A DNA stretch of 64,000 bases. Origin: Paralteromonas sediminis. Lineage in GTDB: Bacteria; Pseudomonadota; Gammaproteobacteria; Enterobacterales; Alteromonadaceae. Under the pieces are notes generated by a model. It had not been told where the DNA came from. It made no database searches and saw only the letters and a list, made by a program, of their open reading frames with translations. Shown here piece after piece: positions 20,352 through 31,163 of the stretch. Location of the stretch: the NCBI RefSeq assembly GCF_003820355.1, contig NZ_RPOK01000007.1:1-64000 (forward strand). Direction: 5' to 3'. The position numbers and the translations under genes were made by a program. Numbering within the stretch: the stretch's first letter is position 1; every line of letters starts with the position of its first letter.

Positions 20352-21980
20352 CTAGTTTAAATACCTAAACGATAAACTCCATAAAAACAGGGTTATAGCT
20401 AAACCGATATACAAAATAGAGGGGGCCTGAAGGCTGAGTGATAATGCACTGGTTGAAATAATGGTTAACATGCCAGAAAGCAGACAAAACAGCATCTTAC
20501 GCTGTTTTCTGTTTGCCGCTTGTTGCAGTAATGCTTCTTTTTCCTGTCTTGCAGGCATTGTTTTGAGTTGTTTCAGTGTGTCGTGCACTAAATCTGGCAT
20601 TTCAGGCAATTTTTCCGACCAGAAGGGCAGATTGTCTTTGATTTTGCTTGCCATTGCATTGAATCCGATTTGTTGTTTCATCCATCGCTCAAGAAAAGGT
20701 TTAGCAGTTTGCCAAAGGTCTAATTGGGGATACAGCTGTCTACCAAGACCCTCAACATAGAGAAGTGTTTTTTGTAACAAGACCAGTTGAGGCTGTACCA
20801 CCATGTTGAACCTACGGGCAGTATTAAAAAGTTGAATGAGTACATTACCAAAGGAAATCTCGGCTAACGGTTTTTGGAAAATAGGCTCGCATACGGTTCT
20901 GATCGCCACCTCGAACTCATCGATATTGGTGTCATAAGGAACCCACCCAGAGTCAGCATGCAATTGTGCAACTTTGCGATAATCACGATTGAAAAAAGCA
21001 ATGAAGTTTTCAGCCAAATACCGTTTATCTTCACTATTCAATGTGCCTACGATCCCAAAGTCTATACCAATATATTTGGGGTCGTGCGGGTTTTCACGTG
21101 ATACAAAAATATTTCCAGGATGCATATCGGCATGAAAAAAACTGTCCCTAAAGACTTGGGTAAAAAACACCTCTACGCCTTTTTCTGCCAAGCGCTTCAT
21201 ATTGGTATTTTGTTTCAGTAAAGCGTCGACATCAGAGATAGGAATACCGTAAATACGCTCCATCACCAACACGTTTTTTCGGCATAAATCACTGTAGATT
21301 TTGGGTACATACAACGAATCTGAACCTTCAAAATTCCGTCTAAGCTGAATCCCATTGGCTGATTCTCTGAGCAAGTCTAACTCGTCAACAACGGTCTTCT
21401 CATACTCCATCACCACTTCTACAGGGCGGAGCCGTTTACCGTCAGGCAGACCGCGCTCAACGACATGGGCGATGGACGTTAGCAGACGCATATCATCGTT
21501 AATCGTTTTACGAATATCCGGACGTAAGACTTTAACTACAACGCTTTCACCACTTTCTTTTAACTTAGCTGCATGAACCTGAGCGATGGACGCCGAAGCT
21601 AAAGGCGTGGCGTCGAACTCACTGAACACAGACTCCAAATCGTCCAGTTCAAGTGCTTGCTTGATGATTTTAATAGACGCCTGAGTATCGAAAGGCGGTA
21701 CCTGATCTTGCAGTTTCGCCAATTCATTGGCAATTTCATCAGGCAACAAATCGCGACGTGTAGATAACATTTGGCCGAACTTTACAAACACCGGTCCCAG
21801 TGCTTGCAGGGCCAGCCTTGCCCTAGCCCCTGGTGTAGCATGCTTGTGCTTATTCCTTAACCAAAATAATGTGTGGCGCAAATATCTCACATACCAAGGC
21901 AACCAGGCACGCGGCACCATTTCATCTAGGCCATGCTCTAATACAACCTTTTGGATTTTATATAAACGGCCTAGTCGCAT
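20352..21980 (-). CDS. ubiB: ubiquinone biosynthesis ATPase/kinase-like protein UbiB
   Basis: UbiB, 542 residues, is a membrane-associated atypical kinase/ATPase of the ADCK family needed for ubiquinone synthesis. The family's KxGQ motif ([18 protein letters not shown], about 65-82) and the Ala-rich loop ([13 protein letters not shown]) are present. DxHPGN-type metal site residues appear in [11 protein letters not shown]. Two hydrophobic segments close the protein (about 495-540). It overlaps the ubiJ stop by ten bases and is last in the ubiE-ubiJ-ubiB operon. Confidence 0.97.
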   Translation of the reverse strand: MRLGRLYKIQKVVLEHGLDEMVPRAWLPWYVRYLRHTLFWLRNKHKHATPGARARLALQALGPVFVKFGQMLSTRRDLLPDEIANELAKLQDQVPPFDTQASIKIIKQALELDDLESVFSEFDATPLASASIAQVHAAKLKESGESVVVKVLRPDIRKTINDDMRLLTSIAHVVERGLPDGKRLRPVEVVMEYEKTVVDELDLLRESANGIQLRRNFEGSDSLYVPKIYSDLCRKNVLVMERIYGIPISDVDALLKQNTNMKRLAEKGVEVFFTQVFRDSFFHADMHPGNIFVSRENPHDPKYIGIDFGIVGTLNSEDKRYLAENFIAFFNRDYRKVAQLHADSGWVPYDTNIDEFEVAIRTVCEPIFQKPLAEISFGNVLIQLFNTARRFNMVVQPQLVLLQKTLLYVEGLGRQLYPQLDLWQTAKPFLERWMKQQIGFNAMASKIKDNLPFWSEKLPEMPDLVHDTLKQLKTMPARQEKEALLQQAANRKQRKMLFCLLSGMLTIISTSALSLSLQAPSILYIGLAITLFLWSLSFRYLN

Positions 21981-22606
21981 TGCTGTTCCAAACGCTTGAG
22001 TCTTGCTTCAATCCTAGCTGTATCGTCTCTGAGTTTTGCCACTTCAATACAAAAACTGTCTATGGCTTGTTTACGTGCTGCTATGGGTTTCTCCTCAAGC
22101 ACAACATCAGCCATTTGTGCAGAGAATAAGCTTACCTTATTCAGTAACATGGCATGGGTGCTTTTGGCGACAGATACAACACTGTGTGCAAATACATCTG
22201 TGGTGTTTTTCGCCAACCATTCTTCAATGTCAATGTTCACTGACTTCGCCATGTCTCCGATTTGTTGAGCGATGGTAATGTCGCCAATGATGGAAAGGGA
22301 CTTGTTTTGAATTAACTGTGTTAACTGACTGGTATCTTTCAATTTGTCCAGAGACGCTGCTTGTGTCTGAATAATACAGGTGTCACTGTCGACACTCGCT
22401 TTCGCGTCAGAAAAGGTGGCGGGGCCGCTAAGCACATCAATCTTGTCACTGAATACTAGAGTGATGCCCTGTGGAAGTACATCCAAAAAAAGAATCAAAC
22501 GCTTGCCGTGTAAGGAGGCCAACTGCTCTGTCGTTCGAGGCTGTGAAGCCAACGCCGCATTGATTGCGGTTTCTATTGTTGCACTCAAAAAGGCACCCAA
22601 AGGCAT
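21971..22606 (-). CDS. ubiJ: ubiquinone biosynthesis accessory factor UbiJ
   Basis: UbiJ, about 211 residues, is an SCP2-domain lipid-binding protein that supports the soluble Ubi complex with UbiK. I place the start at ATG 22606 ([19 protein letters not shown]), which overlaps the ubiE stop as TAATG, rather than at an upstream TTG. The SCP2-like region covers about residues 10-105; the C-terminal part ends in a coiled coil (about 180-210). Its position between ubiE and ubiB is diagnostic. Confidence 0.92.
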   Translation of the reverse strand: MPLGAFLSATIETAINAALASQPRTTEQLASLHGKRLILFLDVLPQGITLVFSDKIDVLSGPATFSDAKASVDSDTCIIQTQAASLDKLKDTSQLTQLIQNKSLSIIGDITIAQQIGDMAKSVNIDIEEWLAKNTTDVFAHSVVSVAKSTHAMLLNKVSLFSAQMADVVLEEKPIAARKQAIDSFCIEVAKLRDDTARIEARLKRLEQQCD

Positions 22607-23373
22607 TAGAATTTGTACCCACAATGCAGGGCCACAATGCCGCCCGTCAGGTTATCAAAACGACAATGTTCGAAGCCTGCACTTTCAAACATACCTTTGA
22701 GGGTTTCTTGATCAGGGTGCATTCGAATTGATTCTGCCAAGTACTGATAGCTTTCTCTGTCGTTAGCGACCAACTGCCCCATAACAGGCAAAACATGAAA
22801 CGAATAGGCATCGTAGACTTTACTCAGTGCAGGCAGAACAGGTTTAGAAAACTCCAGCACTAACAGCCTGCCACCGGGTTTGAGTACACGAAAGATTGAC
22901 GCTAACGCATTGTCTTTGTTAGTCACATTTCGCAGCCCAAATGCCATGGTGACTAAATCAAAGTGGTTATCTGGAAAAGGCAGAGCCTCAGCGTTAGCCT
23001 GCACATACTCAATATTCCCCACTCGGCCCTGGTTACGCAGCTTGTCTCTGCCTACACTGAGCATGGAATAGTTGATATCAGCTAGCACTACCTGTCCAGA
23101 CGAGCCTACTAGTCGTGAAAATGTAGAGGCCAAATCACCGGTTCCGCCTGCCAGATCAAGCACTTTCTGCCCACTGCGTACACCGCTGCAGTCAACCGTG
23201 TAGCGTTTCCACAAGCGATGGATGCCCAGTGACATTAAATCATTCATCACATCATACTTAGCAGCTACCGAATGAAAAACATCAGCCACCAGCCCTTCTT
23301 TCTGGTCTGCTGCAACCTGCTTATAACCAAAATGCGTGGTATTCGATGAGTTTGGGTTTTCTTGTTCGCTCAT
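22606..23373 (-). CDS. ubiE: ubiquinone/menaquinone C-methyltransferase UbiE
   Basis: UbiE, 255 residues, is a SAM-dependent methyltransferase for both demethylmenaquinone and the ubiquinone precursor. Motifs: [23 protein letters not shown] site [24 protein letters not shown] and LEFSKPV. It is the first gene of ubiE-ubiJ-ubiB. Confidence 0.97.
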   Translation of the reverse strand: MSEQENPNSSNTTHFGYKQVAADQKEGLVADVFHSVAAKYDVMNDLMSLGIHRLWKRYTVDCSGVRSGQKVLDLAGGTGDLASTFSRLVGSSGQVVLADINYSMLSVGRDKLRNQGRVGNIEYVQANAEALPFPDNHFDLVTMAFGLRNVTNKDNALASIFRVLKPGGRLLVLEFSKPVLPALSKVYDAYSFHVLPVMGQLVANDRESYQYLAESIRMHPDQETLKGMFESAGFEHCRFDNLTGGIVALHCGYKF

Positions 23374-23480
23374 GAAAAAGCTCTTTATCCATTTTGCACC
23401 GGAGTGTACCTAAGTTTGCAGTGTCAGTAAAAGAGTTGCATTAACGTGATATGGCAGCAGTGGCTGCCATCGTGAGATAT

Positions 23481-24176
23481 CTATTCGATTTGCCGACTGT
23501 TGTCACCACAACTCAGAGACACTATTTGACTAATACTTTGCAACGGCAAACCGGATTCCAGACGCCACTGATTAAATTGTGCATTGATGATGGTTAAATT
23601 GCGTTTACTCGTCAGGCCGCCTTCTATGAGTTTGTGTTGGCGAAAGTAACCTTCCACATCCCGCGACAATAAGAAAGTGTCTATTCCCAAGGCTCTTAAT
23701 GCGTATGGCCCAGTGTTACCACCCAGCCGTACGCCATGCTTTTTCAGATAGGTCCACAAATCAATGATGTTACCGCCAAGATAGGAAATAACAAAGCTAG
23801 CAAAGCTGCCGTGTTGTCGGCTCATATCATTGATCATGAGCGCATTGTCGCGAATAGCTGCAACTTTGCGGTAGTTTCTTATGATCGCCGGATTGGAAGC
23901 TTTTTTTTCTAGCATTTCGTCTGGCATCAGGAGGATCTTTTCTATATTGAAACCAAAGAATTCATCTTCAAACGCCGGCCACTTTTGCTCTACAACACGC
24001 CACACGAATCCGGACTGAAAAACCTTTTTGGTAAAGGCCGATAAGAACCTGTCATCGGTAATAGTCAGGATTTGCTCTGTATCGAGTGGCGTCGATACCA
24101 TTTGCATCAGGCGGTGCCGCCCTCCTTTTCGCGTTGCCGCCCTGTGCAAAATAGCGTCGAATGACTCAGCACTCAC
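23481..24176 (-). CDS. Tag-like DNA-3-methyladenine glycosylase family protein, divergent
   Basis: This 231-residue protein resembles the adenine glycosylase (Tag) family. The core ILLMPDEMLEKKASNPAIIRNYRKVAAI and HGSFASFVISYLGG match the family's helical region (about 75-135). It differs from E. coli Tag in key places: the N-terminal Cys/His zinc residues are missing, and the catalytic Glu in the LEGQQAGLSW segment is replaced by Lys in the matching KKVFQSGFVW. So it may have another base specificity or only bind DNA. The start is GTG, overlapping the prlC stop (GTGA), so it is coupled to prlC. Confidence 0.75.
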   Translation of the reverse strand: MSAESFDAILHRAATRKGGRHRLMQMVSTPLDTEQILTITDDRFLSAFTKKVFQSGFVWRVVEQKWPAFEDEFFGFNIEKILLMPDEMLEKKASNPAIIRNYRKVAAIRDNALMINDMSRQHGSFASFVISYLGGNIIDLWTYLKKHGVRLGGNTGPYALRALGIDTFLLSRDVEGYFRQHKLIEGGLTSKRNLTIINAQFNQWRLESGLPLQSISQIVSLSCGDNSRQIE

Positions 24177-26182
24177 GCCGCAATACCGTTGTGCCTTAAC
24201 AAGGCATCTACACTAGGCTCGCGGCCTCTGAATGCAACAAACGCATCCATAGGTTCCACACTTCCGCCTACTTCGAGAATGTTGTGTAAAAAGTCCCTAC
24301 CCGTTTGCTGATTAAAAATACCCTCTTCTTCAAACCGGCTAAAGGCATCACTTGACAACACTTCGGCCCATTTATAGCTGTAATAGCCTGCGGCGTAGCC
24401 ACCCGCAAAAATGTGTCCGAAGCTATGTTGAAAACGATTAAACGACGGTGGCGTAACGACGGCAATGGCTTCACGCACTTTGTCCAGCTCAGCCTGCACA
24501 TCTACACGACCAGTGTTTGCTTGGTGTATATTCATATCAAAAAGACTGAATTCCAGTTGACGCAGCATTTGCATGGCTGACTGAAAATCTCTTGCCGACA
24601 ACATTTTATCAAGCTTGTCTTTGGGTAAGGGCTCTCCCGTTTCATAATGACCTGAAATATATGCCAATGCCTCTTCCTGCCAGCACCAGTTTTCCAAAAA
24701 TTGGCTGGGTAATTCAACCGCATCCCATGGCACACCATTTATCCCTGATACACCTGCAACGATCATTTTTGTAAGCATATGGTGTATGCCATGCCCAAAT
24801 TCGTGGAATAAGGTTACCACTTCATCGTGAGTAAATAATGCAGGTTTGTCACCCACAGGCCCGCTAAAATTACACGTTAGGTAGGCAACCGGATGTTGTA
24901 AACTGCCATCAGCTTTTACACGGCGTACACGGCATTCGTCCATCCACGCCCCTCCCCGTTTATTCTCTCGGGCATATAAGTCCAAATAAAAGCTGCCCCT
25001 TATATCGCCCTGCTCGTCTTTCAGCGTAAAGAAGCGAACATCTTTATGCCACACATCAACATCGGTTTGCTCTTCAACCGACAATCCGTATAAGGTTGAA
25101 ACCACATGAAACAGCCCGCTGAGCACGCGTTGCTCTGGAAAATAAGGCTTCAATTCTTCGTCAGTTATACTGAATTTTGCCTCTTTTAATCGCTCACTGA
25201 AATATGGAATATCCCACGCCTGAAGCTCATCTTTATGCCCACTTTCTGCGGCAAACTGCGCAATTTCTTCAAGTTCCTTTTGCGCCTGAGGCTTTGACTT
25301 CTTGGCCAAATCAGCTAAAAATCCTTGTACCTGTTCAACTGACTCTGCCATTTTGCTCGCCAGTGAGCGTTCCGCATAATTATCGAAACCAAGCAGCTGT
25401 GCGACCTGCTGCCGTAGCTTGAGAGTTTCGTCAATGATAATAGTGTTATCCCACTTTCCGCCATTCACACCCTGTTCTGACGCGCGGGTTACGTAAGCGC
25501 GATACATTTCTTCTCGTAAATCACGGTTTTTAGCGTGCAACATAACTGGCAGGTAGCTCGGAATATCCAAAGTAAATACCCAACCAGTCTTTTCTTTATT
25601 TTTTGCCGCCTGTTTTGCAGCTGCTTTTGCCGACTCAGGAATGCCGTCTAACAACGCTTCATCTTCAATATGCTTATACCATCCCATTGTGGCATCAAGC
25701 AGGTTATTACTGAACGATGAACCAAGTTCTGAAAGTTTGGCCTGCAAGGTTGCATACGTTTTCTTTTTATCATCTGGTAGTGCTACACCGGACAACGTGA
25801 AGTCGCGCAACGCATTGGTGATTAACTTTTGTTGCGCTTGGTCTAATTCAGAAAATGACTCACTGTCGTGAAGATTCTGGTAAGCCTGATACAGGCCCTG
25901 ATGCTGACCAACCCAAGTACCGTATTCTGAAAGTAAAGGCAGGCACGCATCGTGAGCTTCGCGCAGTTTATCTGAACTAACTACTGAGTTCATATGCGAC
26001 ACCGGTGACCATAACTGACTCAACAAGTCATCAGCCTCTTCGATGGGTAGTACCAGTGCTTCATAACTTGTGGCTCCGCTTTGTACCACCTCATCAATCA
26101 CTGCTTTGCTGTGGGCAATTGCCTTGCTGATATCATCGACTATAGTGTCAGTTTTAATTTGTGTAAAAAGTGGCAGGCTCAT
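24173..26182 (-). CDS. prlC: oligopeptidase A
   Basis: PrlC, about 669 residues, is a cytosolic M3 zinc metallopeptidase that clears signal peptides and short peptides. The zinc motif HEFGHGIHHML (HExxH, about 466) and a downstream conserved Glu region are present. The start MSLPLFTQIKTD (26182) is preferred over an upstream in-frame ATG that adds a poorly conserved 22 residues. It is coupled to the Tag-like gene downstream. Confidence 0.95.
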   Translation of the reverse strand: MSLPLFTQIKTDTIVDDISKAIAHSKAVIDEVVQSGATSYEALVLPIEEADDLLSQLWSPVSHMNSVVSSDKLREAHDACLPLLSEYGTWVGQHQGLYQAYQNLHDSESFSELDQAQQKLITNALRDFTLSGVALPDDKKKTYATLQAKLSELGSSFSNNLLDATMGWYKHIEDEALLDGIPESAKAAAKQAAKNKEKTGWVFTLDIPSYLPVMLHAKNRDLREEMYRAYVTRASEQGVNGGKWDNTIIIDETLKLRQQVAQLLGFDNYAERSLASKMAESVEQVQGFLADLAKKSKPQAQKELEEIAQFAAESGHKDELQAWDIPYFSERLKEAKFSITDEELKPYFPEQRVLSGLFHVVSTLYGLSVEEQTDVDVWHKDVRFFTLKDEQGDIRGSFYLDLYARENKRGGAWMDECRVRRVKADGSLQHPVAYLTCNFSGPVGDKPALFTHDEVVTLFHEFGHGIHHMLTKMIVAGVSGINGVPWDAVELPSQFLENWCWQEEALAYISGHYETGEPLPKDKLDKMLSARDFQSAMQMLRQLEFSLFDMNIHQANTGRVDVQAELDKVREAIAVVTPPSFNRFQHSFGHIFAGGYAAGYYSYKWAEVLSSDAFSRFEEEGIFNQQTGRDFLHNILEVGGSVEPMDAFVAFRGREPSVDALLRHNGIAA

Positions 26183-26340
26183 AGTGCTGTCCGTTGTATT
26201 TGGTCCTAATCTAGAAAAGAAGTTTGGGACAGTTGCACCATTTTTCAATAGATTTCGTTATGCTTTAGGAAATGAATAGGACTTTGTCTCGGTCATACTG
26301 TGACAAGGTTAACGTAGATACTAGTAAAATAAGGGTTGGC

Positions 26341-27690
26341 ATGTCCCATTTCGATTATATATGTATAGGTGGCGGGAGCGGCGGTATCGCTTCAGCTAAT
26401 CGCGCGGCTAAATATGGAAAGAAAGTCGCCATCATTGAAGCCAAGGCGATGGGAGGCACATGCGTCAATGTGGGTTGTGTCCCTAAAAAAGTCATGTGGC
26501 ACGGTGCGCAAGTCGCTGAAGCACTCAATCTCTATGCAAAGGACTATGGTTTTGACATCACCGTCAACGATTTTGACTGGTCCACACTCGTCAAAAGTAG
26601 AAATGCCTACATAGAGCGTATTCATGCCTCTTATGACAGAGTGTTGGGTAACAATAAAGTGACTGTTATAGAAGGCTATGCGACGTTTGTTAACAACAAT
26701 ACCGTGGAGGTAAACGGGAAAACTTACACGGCTGACCACATTTTGATTGCTACCGGCGGGCGCCCAAATGTAGATAACGTACCTGGTGCGGAACTCGGCA
26801 TAACCTCAGATGTTTTTTTTGAGCTACAGGCACAACCTAAACGTGTGGTTGTAGCCGGTGCGGGCTACATCGCCGTAGAACTGGCGGGTGTAATGCATAG
26901 CCTGGGCAGTGAGACCCACCTACTGGTGCGTAATAATGCACCACTGCGTAACTTTGACCCCATGCTGAGTGAGACCCTGACAGACATGATCCGTACCGAC
27001 GGGCCCACATTACATACACATCACATCATCAAGGAAGTTGAAAAAATGGCTGATGGTAGTTTGTGCGTCATCATGACAAGCGGTGAGAGAATTGAAGCAG
27101 ATTGCCTTATATGGGCCATTGGCAGAAGTCCCGCAGTTGATAATCTGGGACTAGAAAACACCGACGTTACACTTAACGAAAAAGGCTTCATTGAAGTTGA
27201 TAAATTTCAAAACACCAATGCCAAAAGCATTTATGCAGTGGGCGACTGTATTGGTAAGGTTGATTTAACACCGGTTGCTGTGAAGGCAGGACGATTATTG
27301 TCAGAACGTTTATTCAACAACCAACCTGATGCGCATATGGATTACGATCTCATTCCCACGGTTGTTTTCAGTCATCCGCCTATTGGCACAATGGGACTCA
27401 CAGAGCCAGAGGCGGTAGCTAAGTATGGTGACAATAATATTCAAGTCTACAATTCAAGTTTTGCTGCCATGTACACGGCAGTAACCGCACATCGACAAAC
27501 CACAAAGATGAAACTGATTTGTGCCGGCCCTGAGCAAAAGGTGGTTGGGATCCATGGCATAGGGTTTGCCATGGATGAAATATTGCAGGGCTTTGCCGTT
27601 GCAATGAAAATGGGCGCAACAAAAGCTGATTTCGACGCTTGTGTCGCAATTCATCCTACCAGCGCTGAAGAATATGTCACTATGACATAA
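26341..27690 (+). CDS. gor: glutathione reductase
   Basis: Gor, about 449 residues, reduces glutathione disulfide with NADPH. The FAD site is [17 protein letters not shown], and the redox disulfide motif is [13 protein letters not shown] (Cys pair about 42 and 47). The NADP-binding site [14 protein letters not shown] and the C-terminal catalytic His region [11 protein letters not shown] are present. The start [11 protein letters not shown] (26341) fits the family. The longer frame upstream is rejected. Confidence 0.97.
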   Translation: MSHFDYICIGGGSGGIASANRAAKYGKKVAIIEAKAMGGTCVNVGCVPKKVMWHGAQVAEALNLYAKDYGFDITVNDFDWSTLVKSRNAYIERIHASYDRVLGNNKVTVIEGYATFVNNNTVEVNGKTYTADHILIATGGRPNVDNVPGAELGITSDVFFELQAQPKRVVVAGAGYIAVELAGVMHSLGSETHLLVRNNAPLRNFDPMLSETLTDMIRTDGPTLHTHHIIKEVEKMADGSLCVIMTSGERIEADCLIWAIGRSPAVDNLGLENTDVTLNEKGFIEVDKFQNTNAKSIYAVGDCIGKVDLTPVAVKAGRLLSERLFNNQPDAHMDYDLIPTVVFSHPPIGTMGLTEPEAVAKYGDNNIQVYNSSFAAMYTAVTAHRQTTKMKLICAGPEQKVVGIHGIGFAMDEILQGFAVAMKMGATKADFDACVAIHPTSAEEYVTMT

Positions 27691-27818
27691 ATGTATTCGC
27701 ACACTTCTGGCAATTGCTCATAACGTGTGTAATTGCCTTTTTTTTACAAAAAATTCACTTTTGCACACGTCCAATCGTATACTCCGTGCAAACAATAAAA
27801 CAATGCGACAGGAACACC

Positions 27819-30800
27819 ATGACAAACACATCCAGGTTACTAACAACCTTAATGTTGGCCGCTTTTTCTTCCTTGTGCTTGGCAGAGGAAGAACAACCGA
27901 AGTGGGACGTACTAAACCCGCCATATGAAACCAAACCTGTACAAATACAAACTGATGAAACAACCTGGTCTAGCCTAGATATCTCACCTGATGGGTCGTT
28001 TATGGTGTTTGATATGTTGGGGGATATTTACAAAGTGAGCACTGAGGGGGGCGAAGCAACTGCGCTTACTCAAGAGTTCGCCTGGAATATTCACCCCTCA
28101 ATCTCTCCTGATGGAAAACAGATTGCATTCATCTCAGATCGTGGTGGTCTATCAAATATATGGGTGATGAATACAGACGGCACAGGTTTGCGTCAAGTTA
28201 GTCAAGAAAAGAAAAACCTCATTCATTCGCCTAAATGGAGCCCTGATGGTGAATTTATTGTGGCGACAAAAGGCATCATGTCGAGCCGCAGTATTCCAGC
28301 AGGTGAAATTTGGTTGTATCACAAGTCAGGTGGCGATGGGATCGCCATTAAAGAAAGAGTGAATGGCAAGCGGGAGCAAAACAACATTGCAGATCCTGCA
28401 TTTTCACATGACGGCACATACATCTATTACACACAAAACACAGTCCCTGGTAGCCAGTTTGAGTACAATCGCGACCCGCTTGAAGGCATTTTTGCTATTA
28501 CCAGGTATGACAGAGAGACGGGTGAAGAAACCCGCCTAATTAGTGGTACGGGCGGTGCCATTGTGCCCACACCTTCACCAGACGGGAAATACCTAGCATT
28601 TGTACGCAGAGTCAAAAATGACACTGCATTATTCATCAAAGACCTGACTTCGGGAAAAGAAACCCTGCTCACTAGAGAGCTTGAACGAGACATGCAGGAA
28701 GGGTTCGGTACCGAGGGGTACTTTGCTTATTTTGACTGGACGCCAGACAGTGAATCTATTGTTTACTGGACCGGCGGTAAGTTTCATAAACTCAATATAG
28801 CGAACAAAGCATCCAGTATCATCCCTGTGTCAGTTAACGCCACCGTGAACGTTGCTCAGAACCTGCGTTTCCCCGTGGAAGTCGCGCCAGATGAATTTGA
28901 TGTCAAAATGATACGTTGGTCACAAGCCTCACCTGATGGTAAATCCATCCTATTTCAGGCATTGGGCAAACTTTATCTGCGCGATATTAAAAGCGGCAAG
29001 CTTAGACGTCTGACAAAACAAGATGAACATGATGAGTATTACCCCAGATATTCACATGATGGTAAGCACATTGTTTACACCACATGGAGCGATAAGGACC
29101 TGGGTGCGGTGCGTATCGTATCGGCCCGAGGTGGAAAAGGAAAAGTAGTCAGTACAGAGCCGGGCCATTTTATTGAACCCAGCTTTTCTATTGATGATGA
29201 ATATGTAACATACCGCAAATTTACCGGCGGTTACTTACTTGACCCAGCATACTCTCTCAACCCCGGTATTTATGTCACGCATATTGATGATGGCACCACA
29301 AAAAGAGTCAATAATCGAGGCATGCGCCCGCACTTCGCCGGCAGCAATGACAGAGTCTATTTTACCGAGTCTGTAGCAGGTAAACCCTATCCTGAAACCC
29401 AGCTATCCAGCGTCAATTTGGATGGCAAAGACAGACGTACACATTTGTACGGTGCAGACAAAGTCAGTGAGTACCGTCTTTCACCTGATGGCAAGTATGT
29501 CGCCTTTGTTCATCAATTTAATACTTACGTTGCCCGGTATGCCGAAAACGGTAAAAAACGTAAGCTAAGTCCAACGATGAAATCTATGCCGGTTAAAAAG
29601 CTGTCATCGCGAGCCGGCGAATATTTAGTGTGGAGTGCGGACAGTCGAAATGTAGGTTGGCACCATGGCCCGTTTTACTTCAATCGTGACCTCAACGATG
29701 CCTTTGATTTCCTCGCTGGCGCGCCTGAGGCATTACCCGAACCGATTGCTGAGGGTCTTGATCTTTCCTTTAAACAAGCTGCAGATATACCGCAAGGTAT
29801 CAAGGCTTTAGTAGGGGGAACAGTTGTTACCATGCGCGATGCAGATAATACGCAGGAAATTATCCAGGATGGTGTGGTTGTTTTCGAAGGCAATCGAATT
29901 ACTGCTGTCGGTGCAAAAGGTGACGTGGTAATTCCAGATGACGCCATGGTCGTTGATGTCTCGGGTCATACTGTATTGCCAGGCCTGATTGACGCTCACT
30001 CCCATGGACCACATGGCCGCAATGAAATTATCCCAGAGCAAAATTGGGCCCAATTTTCTAATGTGGCATTTGGTGTTACCACTATCCATGACCCATCGAA
30101 TGATACCACTGAAATTTTCTCCGCTGCTGAGTTACAACGTGCCGGAAAGCGAATCTCTCCACGTATCTATTCTACCGGCACCATTTTGTATGGCGCGGAG
30201 TCCATGGGGTATAAAGCTATTATTAACAATAGAGAAGACGCCTACTTTCATGTTCAGCGTTTGAAGGACACGGGTGCAATCTCAGTGAAAAGTTACAACC
30301 AGCCCCGTCGTGACCAACGTCAGCAGGTTATTTCTGCCGCAAAAGAGTTGGGTATGATGGTAATGCCTGAAGGTGGCGGTAAATTCCAGCAAAATGTTTC
30401 CATGATGGTAGACGGCCACACTGTTAACGAACACGCTATTCCGATTGCATACGGTTATAGCGATCTCACTCAGCTTTGGGCAGCCACTGAATACGCCTAT
30501 AATCCCACCTTGCTGGTTGCCTATGGCGGCATGATGGGCGAAGAATATTTCTATGACCGCAGAGAAGTATGGAAAAACCCGCGCTTGCTTCGCTATACCC
30601 CCTCTTATTTAGTCGACAGTCGTGCTATTCGTCGTCCTGCTGCACCCGATGGGTATTACAATCATATCGATGTTGCGGCATACGCCAAAACTCTGCGAGA
30701 CAATGGCGTGAGGGTTGTACTGGGCCCACACGGCCAGCGTGAAGGACTGGGCACACATTGGGAGATGTTTATTCTACACCAGGGCGGCTTTACGCCATGG

Positions 30801-31115
30801 GAAGCGCTGCGTGGTGCAACCTATGATGGAGCTATTCATTTGGGCATGGACAAAGACATAGGCACACTGGAGGTCGGCAAACTGGCAGATATTGTGGTTA
30901 TAGAGGGCGATGTCCTTAACGATATGCGTCGTAGTGAATATGTGACATACACCGTACTAAATGGCCGTATTTATGAATCAGCGACGATGAACGAAGTGGG
31001 CAGTAAAGAAAAACGTGCTGAGTTTTTCTTCGAAGGCGATAACGATGCCTTTATGCCGATGGCAACGTCACTAGAAATTCACAACAAATCTCATATGTAC
31101 CACTGGAAACACTAA
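27819..31115 (+). CDS. exported TolB-type propeller plus amidohydrolase protein
   Basis: The start ATG 27819 gives 1098 residues with a signal peptide (about 1-22, ending CLAEEE). Residues 40-620 carry repeated PD40/TolB-like units (ISPDGSFMVFDM, SPDGKQIAFISDRGG, SHDGKHIVYTTW). The C-terminal about 400 residues are a metal-dependent amidohydrolase: GLIDAHSHGP gives the HxH site, EHAIP a further His, and GTLEVGKLADIVV is the usual end of imidazolonepropionase-like enzymes. The two-domain architecture is known in marine bacteria. The substrate is unknown; it is probably periplasmic, acting on peptides or amides. Confidence 0.88.
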   Translation: MTNTSRLLTTLMLAAFSSLCLAEEEQPKWDVLNPPYETKPVQIQTDETTWSSLDISPDGSFMVFDMLGDIYKVSTEGGEATALTQEFAWNIHPSISPDGKQIAFISDRGGLSNIWVMNTDGTGLRQVSQEKKNLIHSPKWSPDGEFIVATKGIMSSRSIPAGEIWLYHKSGGDGIAIKERVNGKREQNNIADPAFSHDGTYIYYTQNTVPGSQFEYNRDPLEGIFAITRYDRETGEETRLISGTGGAIVPTPSPDGKYLAFVRRVKNDTALFIKDLTSGKETLLTRELERDMQEGFGTEGYFAYFDWTPDSESIVYWTGGKFHKLNIANKASSIIPVSVNATVNVAQNLRFPVEVAPDEFDVKMIRWSQASPDGKSILFQALGKLYLRDIKSGKLRRLTKQDEHDEYYPRYSHDGKHIVYTTWSDKDLGAVRIVSARGGKGKVVSTEPGHFIEPSFSIDDEYVTYRKFTGGYLLDPAYSLNPGIYVTHIDDGTTKRVNNRGMRPHFAGSNDRVYFTESVAGKPYPETQLSSVNLDGKDRRTHLYGADKVSEYRLSPDGKYVAFVHQFNTYVARYAENGKKRKLSPTMKSMPVKKLSSRAGEYLVWSADSRNVGWHHGPFYFNRDLNDAFDFLAGAPEALPEPIAEGLDLSFKQAADIPQGIKALVGGTVVTMRDADNTQEIIQDGVVVFEGNRITAVGAKGDVVIPDDAMVVDVSGHTVLPGLIDAHSHGPHGRNEIIPEQNWAQFSNVAFGVTTIHDPSNDTTEIFSAAELQRAGKRISPRIYSTGTILYGAESMGYKAIINNREDAYFHVQRLKDTGAISVKSYNQPRRDQRQQVISAAKELGMMVMPEGGGKFQQNVSMMVDGHTVNEHAIPIAYGYSDLTQLWAATEYAYNPTLLVAYGGMMGEEYFYDRREVWKNPRLLRYTPSYLVDSRAIRRPAAPDGYYNHIDVAAYAKTLRDNGVRVVLGPHGQREGLGTHWEMFILHQGGFTPWEALRGATYDGAIHLGMDKDIGTLEVGKLADIVVIEGDVLNDMRRSEYVTYTVLNGRIYESATMNEVGSKEKRAEFFFEGDNDAFMPMATSLEIHNKSHMYHWKH

Positions 31116-31125
31116 GTGAGCAGGG

Positions 31126-31156
31126 AGCATGTTGCCAGTCTGGCAACATGCTTTTT
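31126..31156 (+). terminator. rho-independent terminator of the amidohydrolase gene
   Basis: AGCATGTTGCCA and TGGCAACATGCT (12-bp perfect stem, 3-base GTC loop) are followed by TTTTT. It lies just after the stop at 31115 and before the convergent HMG-CoA reductase stop. Confidence 0.88.
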
Positions 31157-31163
31157 CGCTGTA

